From: Iris pallida
Taxonomy: Eukaryota; Streptophyta; Magnoliopsida; Asparagales; Iridaceae
Direction of reading: 5' to 3'
NCBI GenBank assembly: GCA_029216955.1
Contig: JANAVB010015600.1
Coordinates: 30,164,374-30,228,373, forward strand
DNA: 64,000 bases
The notes under the pieces are model-generated. The model was not told the DNA's origin. It worked only from the letters and a program-made list of their open reading frames with translations, and searched no databases. Below, in pieces: positions 11,677 to 24,100 of this stretch (its first letter is position 1; every line of letters begins with the position of its first letter). The translations under genes were made by a program, and so were the position numbers.

Positions 11677-12576
11677 ATGGCAACAACTCAATGCGACGCT
11701 TCGTCGGTCGGATCGACGAAGAAGGTGATATCGATTCAGTTCAATCAACTCGCCTATGAAGAAATACAGCGGGCTAAGGGTGGCAAGCACACTTCAGCCT
11801 CCATCACCACCGCCAAATCAAAGGGACGATCTGTCTACGTCCCTAAGAATCTGTTGGCAGCCAAAGATGGTGAAGTTTCTGCCACAGTGTCCATTACTAA
11901 CACTGGCAAGAACTCTACTGCAGGCACGCATACTCTTGTGTGCTCGAAAATGACAGCAACCAAAAGTCACGCTAACAGTGATGGCTCCTTAGCCAAATCT
12001 GTTTCCGTAGTCACGCAGTCCAGAAGTCACGCTGACAGCACTGGCTCTTTAGCCAAGCCTGTTCCAGCGTGCATTTCCAAACTTAAAAATCACGCTAACA
12101 GTACTGGTTCTTTAACCAAGTCTGTCTCAGCGTGTATTCCGCACGCATCATCCACTAAGTCAGCTCTCCCTGACTCAGCGTACGTACCAAAATCTGGCTT
12201 TTTAGCCAAAACTTCATATGCTGACAACACTGGCTCCTTAGCCAAATCATCATCAGCATATTCTAAGAAGAATAGCTCTTTAGCTATTTCTTCCTCCATG
12301 CCAAGTTCTGCTAGAACTGGGGGTAGTTTTGCTATGGCTCCTCCACAAATGGCTCACAAAGTCCCTTCGAAAAGGAACAACTCTTTAGTTGTTTCTTCTG
12401 CTCCTGTAGTGTTTACTTCAGGAACAGCTTTGGATGACAATTTTGTTAGTCAAAGAAAAGGAAATAGTCTTTTGACTACTCTTCCTTCTGGACATTCTAT
12501 GTCTCAAAATTTGAACAAGTCTAAAAAAACATTTCTTAATGTCTTCTTCTACAACTTCTTCAAATTGGGCACATAA
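11677..12576 (+). CDS. Element D gag, N-terminal region with Ser-rich tandem repeats
   Basis: The first ATG after the primer site (11677) opens this frame. It begins MATTQCDASS and contains ISIQFNQLAYEEI, which has a diverged partner in A (AVRFDQQAFEDL near 42016). Residues from about 100 to 200 are imperfect 21-22-residue repeats around SHANSDGSLAKSVS. The frame runs out at 12576 after an A-run (12523-12529); the next open frame, in another phase, starts around 12539. A one-base length change in that run is the likely cause. It would have encoded the start of the capsid polyprotein. Confidence 0.75.
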   Translation: MATTQCDASSVGSTKKVISIQFNQLAYEEIQRAKGGKHTSASITTAKSKGRSVYVPKNLLAAKDGEVSATVSITNTGKNSTAGTHTLVCSKMTATKSHANSDGSLAKSVSVVTQSRSHADSTGSLAKPVPACISKLKNHANSTGSLTKSVSACIPHASSTKSALPDSAYVPKSGFLAKTSYADNTGSLAKSSSAYSKKNSSLAISSSMPSSARTGGSFAMAPPQMAHKVPSKRNNSLVVSSAPVVFTSGTALDDNFVSQRKGNSLLTTLPSGHSMSQNLNKSKKTFLNVFFYNFFKLGT

Positions 12577-14740
12577 TTTGTCTCTGCAAAAAGGTTTGTT
12601 ACCAACTCCTACTCAAGGGGATGGTTCAACTCTTCCTTCTCTGCAAATATCCCGATCAATGGAAGGAAAACTTCAAGTGTCAAAAACTAATGTTTTACCT
12701 CCAACAGATCTAAGATTAAAACTTAATCAATCCCGTTTGGGAAGTACTTCTGGTGTTAAGAAACCACACCAATCAGAAGCAAAAATAAGAGATCCAGATG
12801 CAGAGTATGCCAGAAATTAGGTGGCTCAGATCAATCACTCCTTGTATAATCAAGAGCCGTCAAGACCCAAGAACAGGAAATACATTCCTAAAAATGCACA
12901 AAGATTGTTCTCAGATATACCTCAATCTTCACATACAGATTTACGAGAACATCTTCAACAAAAAAGGAGGAATAATTCTGTGTCAATGGATCATGACCAT
13001 GCTGATCATGAATGTGATTTCCAGCCAAGGGTTATAATTCAATGCAGATGTCAAACTAAACGACAATCTGTCTTCAATCGGATTCAGTATGAACCTATGC
13101 CTGATGAAGATGAACCTCTTTTCGCTTCTATCAACATGACCTCTCGGGATACTGGGAGTAGAACTGATAGTCCAGACGGGGTATACAGAGGCACCAGAGC
13201 AAGAGTCCCGGCTTCTAGTCAAAGAACTTCTGTTTCTGAAGACTATTCTGAATTCCTTGGAGAATCCAACTTCCCACCTCTTTCTACTGGGGGTAGTTCT
13301 CCTATAATTGATTTTGATACACAAAGCAATAATTCAGAACAAACAGTATCATCAATAATCCCGCGTATGGTCACAACTTATATGGTGGATGGGAATACTG
13401 ATTTAAACAATGAACCTTCTTCTTCGACGACTCCTCAAGACCAAAGAATTGCTTCTTTGGAACAACAAATAAAGTCTATGGCTGATACTATGAAATCAAT
13501 GTATGAACATATGGCAACCCAGCTGGAAAATCGACAGACTGTACCTGACGCCATACCGATTGACACTGGTATAGGTCCAGTGCAAGTTCCTCCAGCAGTA
13601 TAATCCAATATCCCTGGGCAAGCTCAACCAAATCCTAGCCATTCGGGAGCTGGGGGTAGTACTTATAATGCTGTCCCTCCTCCTAACTATTCTCTACAAG
13701 CTACAACTCCACAATCTTCTGGAGTCGTTACTGAAGAATTGGGGAATCTTCGAACCCAATTTGAGGCATTCAAACAGAAAGATGGTTTACAAAGGTTAGG
13801 TATCAAGCAACCTTATCCAATAGAATGGAAGCAAGTATCATATCCTCCTAAATACAAGCCTCCTACTATCTCATTCTTTGATGGAACCACTTTCCCTAGT
13901 CAGTTTATCAATCATTTTGAAGTGATGACTGACCAGCTACAACCAAGCGACGCCCTCCTTACTCGGGTGTTTGTCGGATGTCTCAAGGGAACGGCTTATG
14001 AATGGTATAGAAGTCTCCCTGATGGGTGTATTACCTCATTTGTCAGCTTCAAACAAATGTTTCTTGAACGGTTCTATGAAGGGCTGAATGACATGACTAT
14101 GTCTGCTCTTATAAGAATCAAACAGAGAAATAATGAGAGCACTGAAAGCTTCATTGAAAGATTTAGAAGAAAAGCTTTAAAAATGCCTCTTGGAACTCCC
14201 GATGCTGTCACTATCGACACTTGCAAGTCAAATCTCTTACCAATCATTAGCATGTGGACAGGATCCACTCAATTCCAAGATTGGCCTTCCTTCATCGTCA
14301 GTGCTAAAGCTGCCGAAGTCAGTGTCGAGACTTTTAAAGGTCTGGGGGTACACATGAATCCCAATGAATCAGGTCAAAATACAAGCAATAGTACGTGACC
14401 TAACAATCGTAAAGGAAAAGAGACCCTCGAAGTCAACCTCCAGAGCAAAAATCAAGAAGTACTATCTGCCCAAGCTACCCCAGCTCCAACAAATTAACAA
14501 CCAAGAGCACCTCGCCCCAAAGAAGAATACTCTTTTGACGATGATGATGTCCTTGGTATCTTTGAATGTTTACTTAAAGGTAATAAAATACAATTACCTG
14601 AAATCAAGAAACCCGATGAAGCTGGTAAGACAGATCATCCTAAGTACTGTCCGTACCATAGAATGTTGGGTCACACAGCTCGTACATATTTTGTACTGAA
14701 AGGGAAAATCCAGGAAATGATCAAATCTGGAGCTGTCACT
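12539..14740 (+). pseudogene. Element D gag: linker, capsid core and degenerate zinc knuckle
   Basis: One phase runs through this region, interrupted by TAG 12818-12820, TAA 13601-13603, TGA 14396-14398 and TAA 14495-14497. The capsid core is clear: FINHFEVMTDQL, RVFVGCLKGTAYEWYRSLP, FLERFYEGLNDMTMS and ESFIERFRRKAL (13900-14190). It resembles the A fragment at 63540-63953. A knuckle-like YCPYHRMLGHTARTYF (14641-14688) keeps Cys and His, but the last Cys seen in the family is Tyr. Capsid packages the element RNA. Most stops are one C-to-T change away from Gln or Arg codons. Confidence 0.88.
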
Positions 14741-16279
14741 CTTACTCCGAAAGAAAAGACCGTCACCTCCAATGTTGTCTCTATGCAATTCGGAGATTTT
14801 CCTCCTCAACTCCTCGAAAGCGGGATTGTTCCTATTCCCAAGGCAACGCTTGAAATCGTGAATATTCCCCCTCCACAGTCTGAAGGATTAGTACCAATTA
14901 CTATTGAAACAGGAGAAATCATATGGATTCATCCCGATCTAGTGGCAGATTTTGAATCTCCTCTCCTTCAAAAGATTACTTCCCTAAAATCTAGGAAGGC
15001 TGCAAAAACTAAGTCATGTCATATGACTTCTTTCGGATCTACTTCCGACACAGAGCCGAAAGATAAGGAAGAAGCACTTGCTGGTGCTACTAGAACAGGG
15101 AAACATTATCTAAAGGATTATTCCAAAAGTCCTAAAGATACTCCTGATAGTCCTGAAGATGTTCCTGATATCTCTCCAGCTGACAAAGATATTCTTGATG
15201 TTCCTCGGGAGGAAAAATCATCCACTGTACCTGTTCCTTCAACTTCACCGGTTGCACCTATTCCTTCGAAGCCTACAGCACTTGAGAAAGGCAAACAACA
15301 AGTTCGCTTCGACAAACCAATCAGGAAGTCCCCTCCCCTTGGACTTCAGAAGCCTTATAACTTTGACATTTTAGCTCAACTCGCTAATACTCCAGCTAGA
15401 ATGTCCCTCTTCAAACTTCTACATCTTTCTAAAGAGACTCGAGAGACATTAAGTGAGGCACTTCTTCAGGCGGACTCTTGTCTTGCACAATTAAAGAAGC
15501 CAGATGAAGAACCTGTTACTTGCTTACATTGCAATAGTGTATTGGAGATCATCCCGAATATCACCTTTACACAAGATGACATGTTATTGGAGGATAATCG
15601 ACATGATCGGCCTCTCTACTACACCGGTTATATCGATACGATGAAGGTAGATCGTATTCTTATTGATCCAGGGTCTGCTTTAAGCATAATGCCAAGGAGT
15701 CTGCTAGATGAATTAAAAATTCCTCTTCACAAACTCTCCAAGACGGTTACTACTATATTGGGATTCAATCAAAGTCGAAGCGAGCCGTTGGGAAAGATTC
15801 ATCTGAAACTCCAAATAGGCGATTTCAGATCCAAAGTCACTTTCTATGTGATCGAGATCGTGGGATCTTATAATCTTCTCCTAGGAAGACCCTTCCTTCA
15901 TGAGAATAATGTGGTGCCTTCTACTTTTCATCAGTGCTTTAAATACATTGACAGTGAAGGAAACGTACGAAAAAAAGTTGCTGATATAAATCCTTTCCGT
16001 GGGGTTGAAGCTTATTTCAGTGATTCCCGGTGGTACAAAGAGGAGTATACAAAATTAGTACAAGCCATGGAAAAAGAAGATCCACAAAGTGAGACCTTGA
16101 TAATTCATGTTAAAGGTCGAACTACTCAGCAACAGTATCCTAAACCCTCTGGAGAAGCCCCCTTCATTATTCCAGTGAGCGGACGTATCTCTCCATTACC
16201 TCCATCATCTACCCAAGACACACTGATCATTCCTGTCAGTGGACGTACTACATTTCTGGCATCTTCATCTACAAAATAG
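14741..16279 (+). pseudogene. Element D aspartic protease region
   Basis: Same phase as gag. The protease that cut the polyprotein is seen at VDRILIDPGSALSIMP, with the catalytic Asp at 15664-15666 followed by Pro-Gly, and the second conserved block YNLLLGRPFLH near 15869-15902. Before it lies a Pro/Ser/Asp-rich linker. After it (16090-16330) are four degenerate copies of IIPVSGRTT-like sequence about 60 bases apart. The frame ends at TAG 16277-16279, and the fourth repeat has a TGA (16307-16309) where the other three have an Arg codon. The span is long for a protease because of the linker. Confidence 0.85.
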
Positions 16280-16360
16280 GATACTCTGGTAATCCCTGTT
16301 GCTGGATGAACTACTTTTCCATCCCAAGCTTCAAGGGAGCTCACCTCTTCTGAGCCATTT

Positions 16361-18666
16361 GTGATCGATCTTAATCGAAACAAAACTCCTTCTAATTCTT
16401 TTTCTCCCCCTTTAGTCATTGATTTGGCTAAAATTTCTAAGGTTCAACCTCCTTCTGATGTAAATACTACTACTTTTGAAATTAATAAAATGTCTCCGTC
16501 TTTGCAGTATATTGATGTGTGTAATCATGTTCATAATTACTTGCATTTGTTAGATGACTTGCAAACAATAACCATAGGAGTTGTACAGACTTTTTATACA
16601 GAAGTATCCTTAGAATCAGTACAAGGATCATGCTTTCTAGTACCTAGCAGAAAACCAGGAGACATTCCAATATTCTTCTACAAAGGACCAAAAAACCCTA
16701 TCAATCTTGAAGATGATGATAAAAATGATGATTCTGGAAGATTACAGTTGCGTCATTACAGCCAACAATCTAAAGATATTATCAAAAATATGGGTTATGA
16801 CTTCAGAACTGGCCTCAGTAATGGGAGAGGAAGAAGAATGCCTGTTCGGATTCCTCCTTTAAAATATGGAAGGACGAAATGCGGATTGGGTTATATTGCT
16901 CCTACTCCCTTTATCGATACTATCCATGAAGATCCCGAATCTGACAAAGATAAGAGATCTGATTCTTCTAGTGCCTCCTCTTGGGATTCTGATACAAGTA
17001 TTGGTGACTTCCACCGTAATATCTTGTCTTCCAATATGGTTTCCGTTGATGGTCCTGAAGAAGATGACGAAGACGAATTTGAAATCTCACCTGAATCAGA
17101 ACAATGGGCCCAAAGGTTAGATAATCAATAGGAGTTTAGGTTCGAGCAAAGATAACCTCCAACTGAAGATAAACTCATTCAAATAGATGTTGGTGAAGAG
17201 GGATCCCCCAAACCAATATTCATTAGTGAAAGTCTGTCAGAAACTGATAAGCAAGACATGATCAAACTTATTCGCGAATACATCGACATCTTCGCTTGGA
17301 GCTATGAAGATATGCCAGGACTCGATCCACAGATAGCAACTCACAAACTCAATATCATACCAAATGCTAAACCGGTCAAGCAACAACAGCGATGATTCCG
17401 TCCAGACATCATGGATGCAATTGAAGCCGAAGTTAATAAACTTATGCTTCTGGGTTTATTAGAGAGGAACAACATCCCGATTGGGTGGCTAATATAGTTC
17501 CTGTCCTTAAAAAGACTGGCAAAATCAGAGTATGCATAGACTACCGCGATCTCAATGCGGCATGTCCTAAAGATGAATTCCTTCTACCAATTACTGATGT
17601 TATGATCGATAATACCTGTGGGTTTGAACGGATGTCATTCATGGACGGGTATTCTGGGTACAATCAGATTAAAATGTTTCCAGATGACGAGAAACACACT
17701 TCCTTCAGAACGTCGATCGGTACATACTGTTATACAGTGATGCCATTCGGTCTCAAGAATGCAGGAGCAACTTATCAACGAGCTATGAGCACTATATTCT
17801 GTGAACATTTGTAGAAAACAGTCGAATGCTACGTTGATGATATTGCAGTCAAAAGTTGACAAAAAGAGGATCACATTCAAGATTTGAAAACTATATTTGA
17901 TCTAATGCGTCGGCATCAATTAAGGATGAACCCTACTAAGTCCTTCTTAGGCGTCTCTATTGGTAAATTTCTCGGCTTCGTCATTACCTCGAAAGGTATA
18001 CACGTAGATCCCGAGAAGATCAAAGCCATCCAAGAGATGCGTCCTCCACGCACCTTAAAAGAGCTACGAGGATTTCAAGGAAGGATCGCTTATATCAGGA
18101 GATTCATCTCTAATCTTTCAGGACGCTGCAGATCATTCAATAAACTTATGAAGAAATGTGTTTCTTTTGTCTGGAATGATGAATGTCAGAAAGCATTCGA
18201 TGACATAAAACAATATTTGATGAGCCCCCCAGTATTGGTACCTCCTATCTCAGGAATACCGTTCCTCCTATATACCCGAGCAACGAGTCATTCATTAGGT
18301 GCGCTGCTTGCTCAAAAGAATAAAAATGGTCATGAACAAGCCATTTACTATCTCAGTCGTACCATGACCGGAGCTGAACCTCGATATTCACCGATCGAAA
18401 AAGAATGTCTATCCCTTATGTTCGCTGTCCAAAAGACACGGCACTATATTATTGGCCAGACCATTCATGTCATTTCCAGGATCAATCCTATACGAGTCAT
18501 GATGAAGAAACCAAGTATTTTAAATTCTCGATTGGCTAACTGGGGAATTTTACTTGCTCAGTATGATATGCACTATATCCCTCAGAAATCGGTCAAAGGA
18601 CAAGCATTAGCTGATTTTCTGGCTGCTCATTCAATTCCAGAAAATTTAAAACTCTATCCCAGATGA
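16361..18666 (+). pseudogene. Element D reverse transcriptase and RNase H
   Basis: An acidic linker (16361-17131) precedes RT. RT blocks: VLKKTGKIRVCIDYRDLN (17500-17550), FMDGYSGYNQIKMF, MPFGLKNAGATYQRAM and YVDD at 17830-17841. The RNase H part reads FLLYTRATSHSLGALLAQ then YSPIEKECLSL, ending with the connection QALADFLA. Breaks: TAG 17129-17131, a frame change between 17150 and 17485, TAG 17812-17814, TGA at about 17857, and loss of frame near 18660. The Asp of the first RNase H block is Ser. RT copies the RNA genome; it cannot be produced from this copy. Confidence 0.9.
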
Positions 18667-18689
18667 AGTCCTAAACTCAAACCAAATTG

Positions 18690-19531
18690 CTGAAGAAGAT
18701 CCTACTTGGCGTCTATTCTTTGACGGAGCTTCAAGAATAGGTCCTAATGGTGACATTGTCGCTGGGGTTGGAATTGTTCTTGTGTTGCCAGAAGGTCTTG
18801 CTATCCAAAGAGCTTATTCTCTCGATCAACCATGTTCAAACAACGTAGCTGAGTATAATGCACTACTCATTGGTCTTCAACTCGCTAAACATCTGAATAT
18901 TCAATATTTGGAAGCGTATGGAGATTCTAAACTCATTGTCAATCAGATAAGGGGTACTTATGAAGTTCACCATCAAGATCTGGTTCCTTATCATAGATCG
19001 GCTATATCTATGGCTTCTTCATTTGAAGGATTCTTCATGGAGCATGTTAGGCGAGCATGTAACACAGAAGCTGATGCTCTTGCTAATCTTGCGGCGGTGT
19101 TGGCTATTCCGATTAGACGTCAACAAATGATTATTGTTTGCAATCGAGAATTATTTCATCTTGAGAACAATCTAACTCTAGGACTTCCAGTTGATATTGA
19201 AGAATCAACATCTCATGATGTCAATACAACAAGAGGATTTGGATTAAGTCGTAAATCATTATCATCTTCATCTGATTCTAGTATGGAATTCATCTTCAGT
19301 AATTCAGCTGAGGCTCAGAATACGGATAAAGATTGGAGACTTCCTTTCTTAGATTTCGTATTGTATGATATTCTTCCATATAATCCGAGTGAGTCAGCAT
19401 CTATCAGACGACGATCACTCAGATTCTATTACAATCATACTACAAAACCTTATATCGTCGAGCTTATGATGGTTTACTTCTTCGATGTGTTGCCGGTGGT
19501 GAAGCCCAAAAATTATCTGCGAAGCACATGA
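18690..19531 (+). pseudogene. Element D archaeal-type RNase H and spacer
   Basis: FFDGASRIGPNG starts near 18717, followed by VAEYNALLIGL, GDSKLIVNQIRG and NTEADALANLA, so the four acidic residues of an archaeal-type RNase H are present. A Ser-rich spacer follows (RGFGLSRKSLSSSSDSS). The 5' part lies in a different phase from the block starting at 18782 in neither sense: the phase from FFDGAS onwards is continuous and open to 19529. This is one of the better preserved parts of D. The extra RNase H defines the Tat lineage and perhaps replaced the weakened first RNase H. Confidence 0.87.
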
Positions 19532-19559
19532 TAGAATTTGTGGAGCACATCAGCCTGGA

Positions 19560-20579
19560 TCAAAACTTCAAGACCGTATTCGACGTATGGGTTATTATTG
19601 GCCTACTATGGTATCAGATGCCATCGAATATGCAAGAAAGTGTAAAGCTTGTCAAATCCATACGAATTTTATTCATCAACCCTCAGAATTTCTACATCCA
19701 ATTGCAGTATCATGGCCCTTCGAAGCTTGGGGCATGGACATTATTGGCCCGATCAATCCGCCGTCATCAAAAGGTCATCGGTTTATTCTCGCAATAACCG
19801 ATTATTTTTCCAAATGGGCCGAAGCTATTCTAGTCAAAACATCTAATGTCAATAACTTTATCAAGCATCATGTCATCTATAGATTTGGTGTTCCTCGGCG
19901 CATTATTCATGATAATGGACCACAGTTTGTCAGCCAGAAATTTACTCAATTCTGTGACGATCATCGGATCAACAATGTGGCTTCTACCGCATATAATCCA
20001 GCAACTAACGGATTAGCAGAAGCTTTCAACAAGACCATCATCAAACTCTTAAAGAAGTTTGTTTCTACTAACAAACGTAATTGGAGTGAGAAACTTGGTG
20101 AATGTTTGTGGGCTTACCGCACTACAGTTCGTAATGCTACTAGATGTACACCTTTCTCTCTGGTGTATGGATGCGAAGCTGTTCTCCCATTAGAGATTCA
20201 AATTCCTTCTTTAAGGATAGCAATCGCTAATGAACTTACCACCGAGAATAATGATCGTCTTCGACTTCAGGAATTAGAAGCTCTGGATGAAAAGCGGTTA
20301 TCTGCTCAACAGACTATCGAATTCTATCAAGCTAGAATCTCAAGAGCTTTTAACAAGAAAGTCAGAGTTCGAGCATATCAAAAAGGAGAACTTGTTCTTA
20401 CAGTCAGACGTCCGATGACTATGACTCACATGAGTAAAGGCAAGTTCGATGCAAAATGGGAAGGTCCATTCATTGTGAATAAAGTCTTTTCTAATGGGGC
20501 ATATCAACTTACTACCATGGATGGTAAAATTACTATGATGCCCATTAATGGCAAATTCTTGAAGAAATATTATGTGTAA
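19560..20579 (+). pseudogene. Element D integrase (DD35E), core open
   Basis: The zinc-binding half is partly out of phase before 19587. From there the frame is open to TAA 20577-20579. Catalytic residues: Asp in GMDIIGPI (19737-19739), Asp in HDNGPQF (19911-19913) and Glu in LAEAFNK (20019-20021), with 35 residues between the last two. The C-terminal part has GELVLTVRRP and INGKFLKKYYV. There is no chromodomain, as expected for Tat. Integrase joins the cDNA to host DNA. The core looks intact, but it depends on an upstream polyprotein that is broken. Confidence 0.9.
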
Positions 20580-21103
20580 TATTTTCATCTGTCAAGATTG
20601 TTCTCCTATCATTCCCCAGCTTGTAAAAATACCAAAGTCATTGTTCTTTACAAGAATCGTTTCGATATCTTTTATTCCCAGTGGAAATAGATATTCTATT
20701 TTGTATCATTTTCTTAGCAAATTCGATATCTAGAAAATCACGTCCATATTACCTCTGAATTTTCTATCTCAGTATCATATTTATGAAAATGATATCTAGT
20801 CTTCTGATTCTCGAGTCCAAAGATCATGAAAAATTGAATTCAAGGATATTTTTATGTCTGAATTCTATTTTTTCTAATCAGTATTAAACTAAGATCATCT
20901 CTGGTTTAATATCATCTGATAGAATTACAAAGTTCATTTGTATATTCTATTCTATTGGAATGTGTCATGTATTATTTACCTCTGAACATATTTTCTATGA
21001 ATGCATCATTATCAAAACAACAAAAGTCCAAAATCAGATCAAAAGTTCTCATTTGTCTTCATTCAAAATCAAAATATTGATTACAAGTGAAAATGTAAAA
21101 GAT
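20580..21103. other. Element D tail-to-tail spacer
   Basis: AT-rich spacer between the integrase stop (plus strand) and the end of the antisense gene (minus strand). GATATC-containing words recur (near 20670, 20728, 20800). It may hold the 3' ends of both transcripts. No open frame of note. Confidence 0.5.
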
Positions 21104-24100
21104 CTATTTATTAGGAGTTATCAGCTCCTTAATACGATCAAGTACAGTATTCATTTTCTCATCATGAGCTTTGCGAACTCTTTCTGCTGCTTCAACTGCG
21201 ACATTTTGTTCATCAAAAGTGATAATAGCAGATTGGCGACGATTAACTTCTTCAATTTGCTCTCCATGCATCTGTTCTCACTCTTGTTGAAGAGCTTGAT
21301 AGCGTTCAGCTTCAGATATACGAGCAGTGACGACCTCAGCCTGTTCCTTTTCTATGAAGGTAATTCGCTCCTGAAGACGAGCCAGCTCCTCTTTTAACTT
21401 CTTGAGCTCTTCAGCTTTTGATATTTCATCCTTCTCCAGAAGATCTACTCTCTGACGAGTTGCTACTATTTCTTCATTCTTCTCTATTAATTTCTCAGAT
21501 GAAGAAGCAAGAAATTCTTCTAAAGCAGCTTGCTGAGTTTGGGCTTCATGTTCCAAACGAGCAATCTCAGCCACAGTTAAAGATTTAATATCCTCCTTCC
21601 TCATCTCCCAGTATCGTTGGATAGTTGTCTCCAATTCTTCTAGGAGATGTTCGAAGAAGATACATTAAGATTCACAACCAGCATGTCGCAATGTTAGGAG
21701 CGGGAAATTGACCACCGTTCGGAGCTCAGAGAAGGGCATAGTTTCGTCTTTCAAGAAACGCCTGGAGTACGTATCCAGATATGAATAGATGATATCTGAA
21801 TACATCCCCATAGTCCTTGCCAATCCTGTTTTAAACCTAGGAGTTGCTGTCATTATTGAAGAAGAAGCTTGTACGTTCTCTATCCTGGGAATTGAAGTAT
21901 GTGCGGCTGGAGAAGTTGGCAAATACGAGCTCCCATCATCAACTTCAGTCTGAATAAGTGGAGCATGAGTCGAGCTCATTGCTGCAGCAGTTCCTATTAA
22001 TCAAAGGGAAAATAATCAGCATATAAAGAAAAAGAAACAGTAGAAACAGAATTTGAAATAAAAATTCTACCAGGCTGAGGTTCATATTCTATATGTTAAG
22101 GAAGTCTCGCATCCTCTCGCAGTCGATCCATAATGGTGTCTGACACCTGCTTTATGTGACTACTACCAGCTCCAGAATTACTGAGTGCTGGAGCATTATC
22201 AGGAGATTGAGCAGGTTCAGGACTGAGCTCCATTCTATTTCCTCTGATTTTATCTTCATCATAATGAGTGGAAGTCTCAGGATGCCAATCCTCTTCTTCT
22301 TCAGCTTCTTCCTCGTTCTCAGAGTGTTCTTCTTCAGATTCTCTTGGATCCCCAGCTTCAGGATGGGTCTCTGATCCAGAATCCATGATATTCATATCAA
22401 CATCCATTTCTTGAGATGGATGAATCTCAGGAACAGTAACAATAGCAAGCTCAGGTTCTTGAGTTTCAATTTCCATGGACTCGGTATTGACTGCAAGTTC
22501 AGTCTCTTCTGGAATGTTAGTTTGAAGAATGATGTCTTTACAAACATTCTTCAATAACTCATCAGCAGCTGATAGTTCAGACGTTGGCACGTCTTCATCG
22601 CCTCTGGCCGAAGAAATGTTTTCTTCAACCCGAGTTTCTTCAAAAGATGGAACTTCCGGTTGTTCCCTAATTTCTGCCCCGGAAGCTGGTTCTTCTTCTG
22701 AATATTCAATCTGATCATCTAATGCCTGGATTACACCCTCTGTCCCATGCTCAAAAGGGATCATCCTCATCTCTGAAGGTTCAGCAGCTACTCCACTTGC
22801 CGTCGGGACAGTCGACTCTACCTCAGTCGGTTCAGCTGAAGTTGTTGGCAGATGAACATGATCAGATTCTGTTCTCTCCGTGGAAACCGCTTCATCGATC
22901 TCTGGCAGGATCCCTCCACTCATAATAGTTTCCAGGAGTTCATTGCACTTTATCTTTCCGACAGTCTTTTTGACGTATCTGCCCTCGATCTCCTTTTTAT
23001 CAAAGGAGCATCGTCTTCATCTGTATCTTCATCCTTGTCGGCAGCATCGTCTTCATCAACTGGGATGCCACCTAGAGATGAGGTGGCAATTATTGAAACT
23101 CCTTTTTTCTTGGAAGTCTGAGACTTAGTACTCTTTTTAGAGACTGTTTCAGATTCACCCCTTCGTTTCCTCTTAGAGATGGACACGAATATTGGAGGAA
23201 GAACTTCATCAGGAAAGTTTTGCTCCAGAGATAATTCATATAAGGGTTCAACTTCCGCAGTCTCATCTTCAGGTTCCGGAGTAAATCGTTGAATAACAGT
23301 CTTCTTCTTCGATCTCTTTGATGGAGCTGGGTCATCTTCTGCAACAAAAGTCTTCAAATGAAAACTCGGCATGAAAGTGCTCGATGAAACATAGAAGCGG
23401 GCGTATGTATAGAGCATTTTCGTCCCCTCCTTGGATAGAGGATTTGGCATAGAGAATTCAACTTTTGTATCTCTAGCCGCAAAGTATCTCCATGCCCGAG
23501 CTCCATCAATTAGTCCTCCACGAGCAGAAAGGCAGGTGGTGGCATTCCCAACATGAAGTTGGTCATATCCGAATTGCCGAACAAATCGGCTCGGTAGATA
23601 TGGTTCTAAGTACGTCATTTCTTCATGACGATATACCAGTTGAGATAGCCGAATCTGCTGCAGCCATTGAAAAGTTACGTCATCTAGCCTGTGCCCTTCT
23701 TCTCCGTCTATCATGTTCAGAGGCATGCTCTCATAACCCAGTGGCGGAGGAGCACATTGAATCGACCAATGTGATGATCGGTTCAAAACATTTCTGTATT
23801 CTGGAAGAGTGTGAACCTTCCAGAAAGTTTCTCCGGTGTACTTCTCGAAAAAGAGGCTGTCGCTCCCTCCTGCTCCCGGAGGTATCAGACCGTCGTGATG
23901 GAGAAGGAGCCAACCATACAAATAAGTATAGGGCATCTCTATTCTTGGAAATTCATCGGTCATCTTCCTTTGATCAGACAGCATATTGGTTACAAAATTT
24001 TGAAGACCTGCGTTCAGCCTGCAAGTCATCGCTGATAATAAGTCTGTCTTATAGCCGTACAAAAGGCGCACTGCTGCAAAAACAATGCCTCTATGTATTC

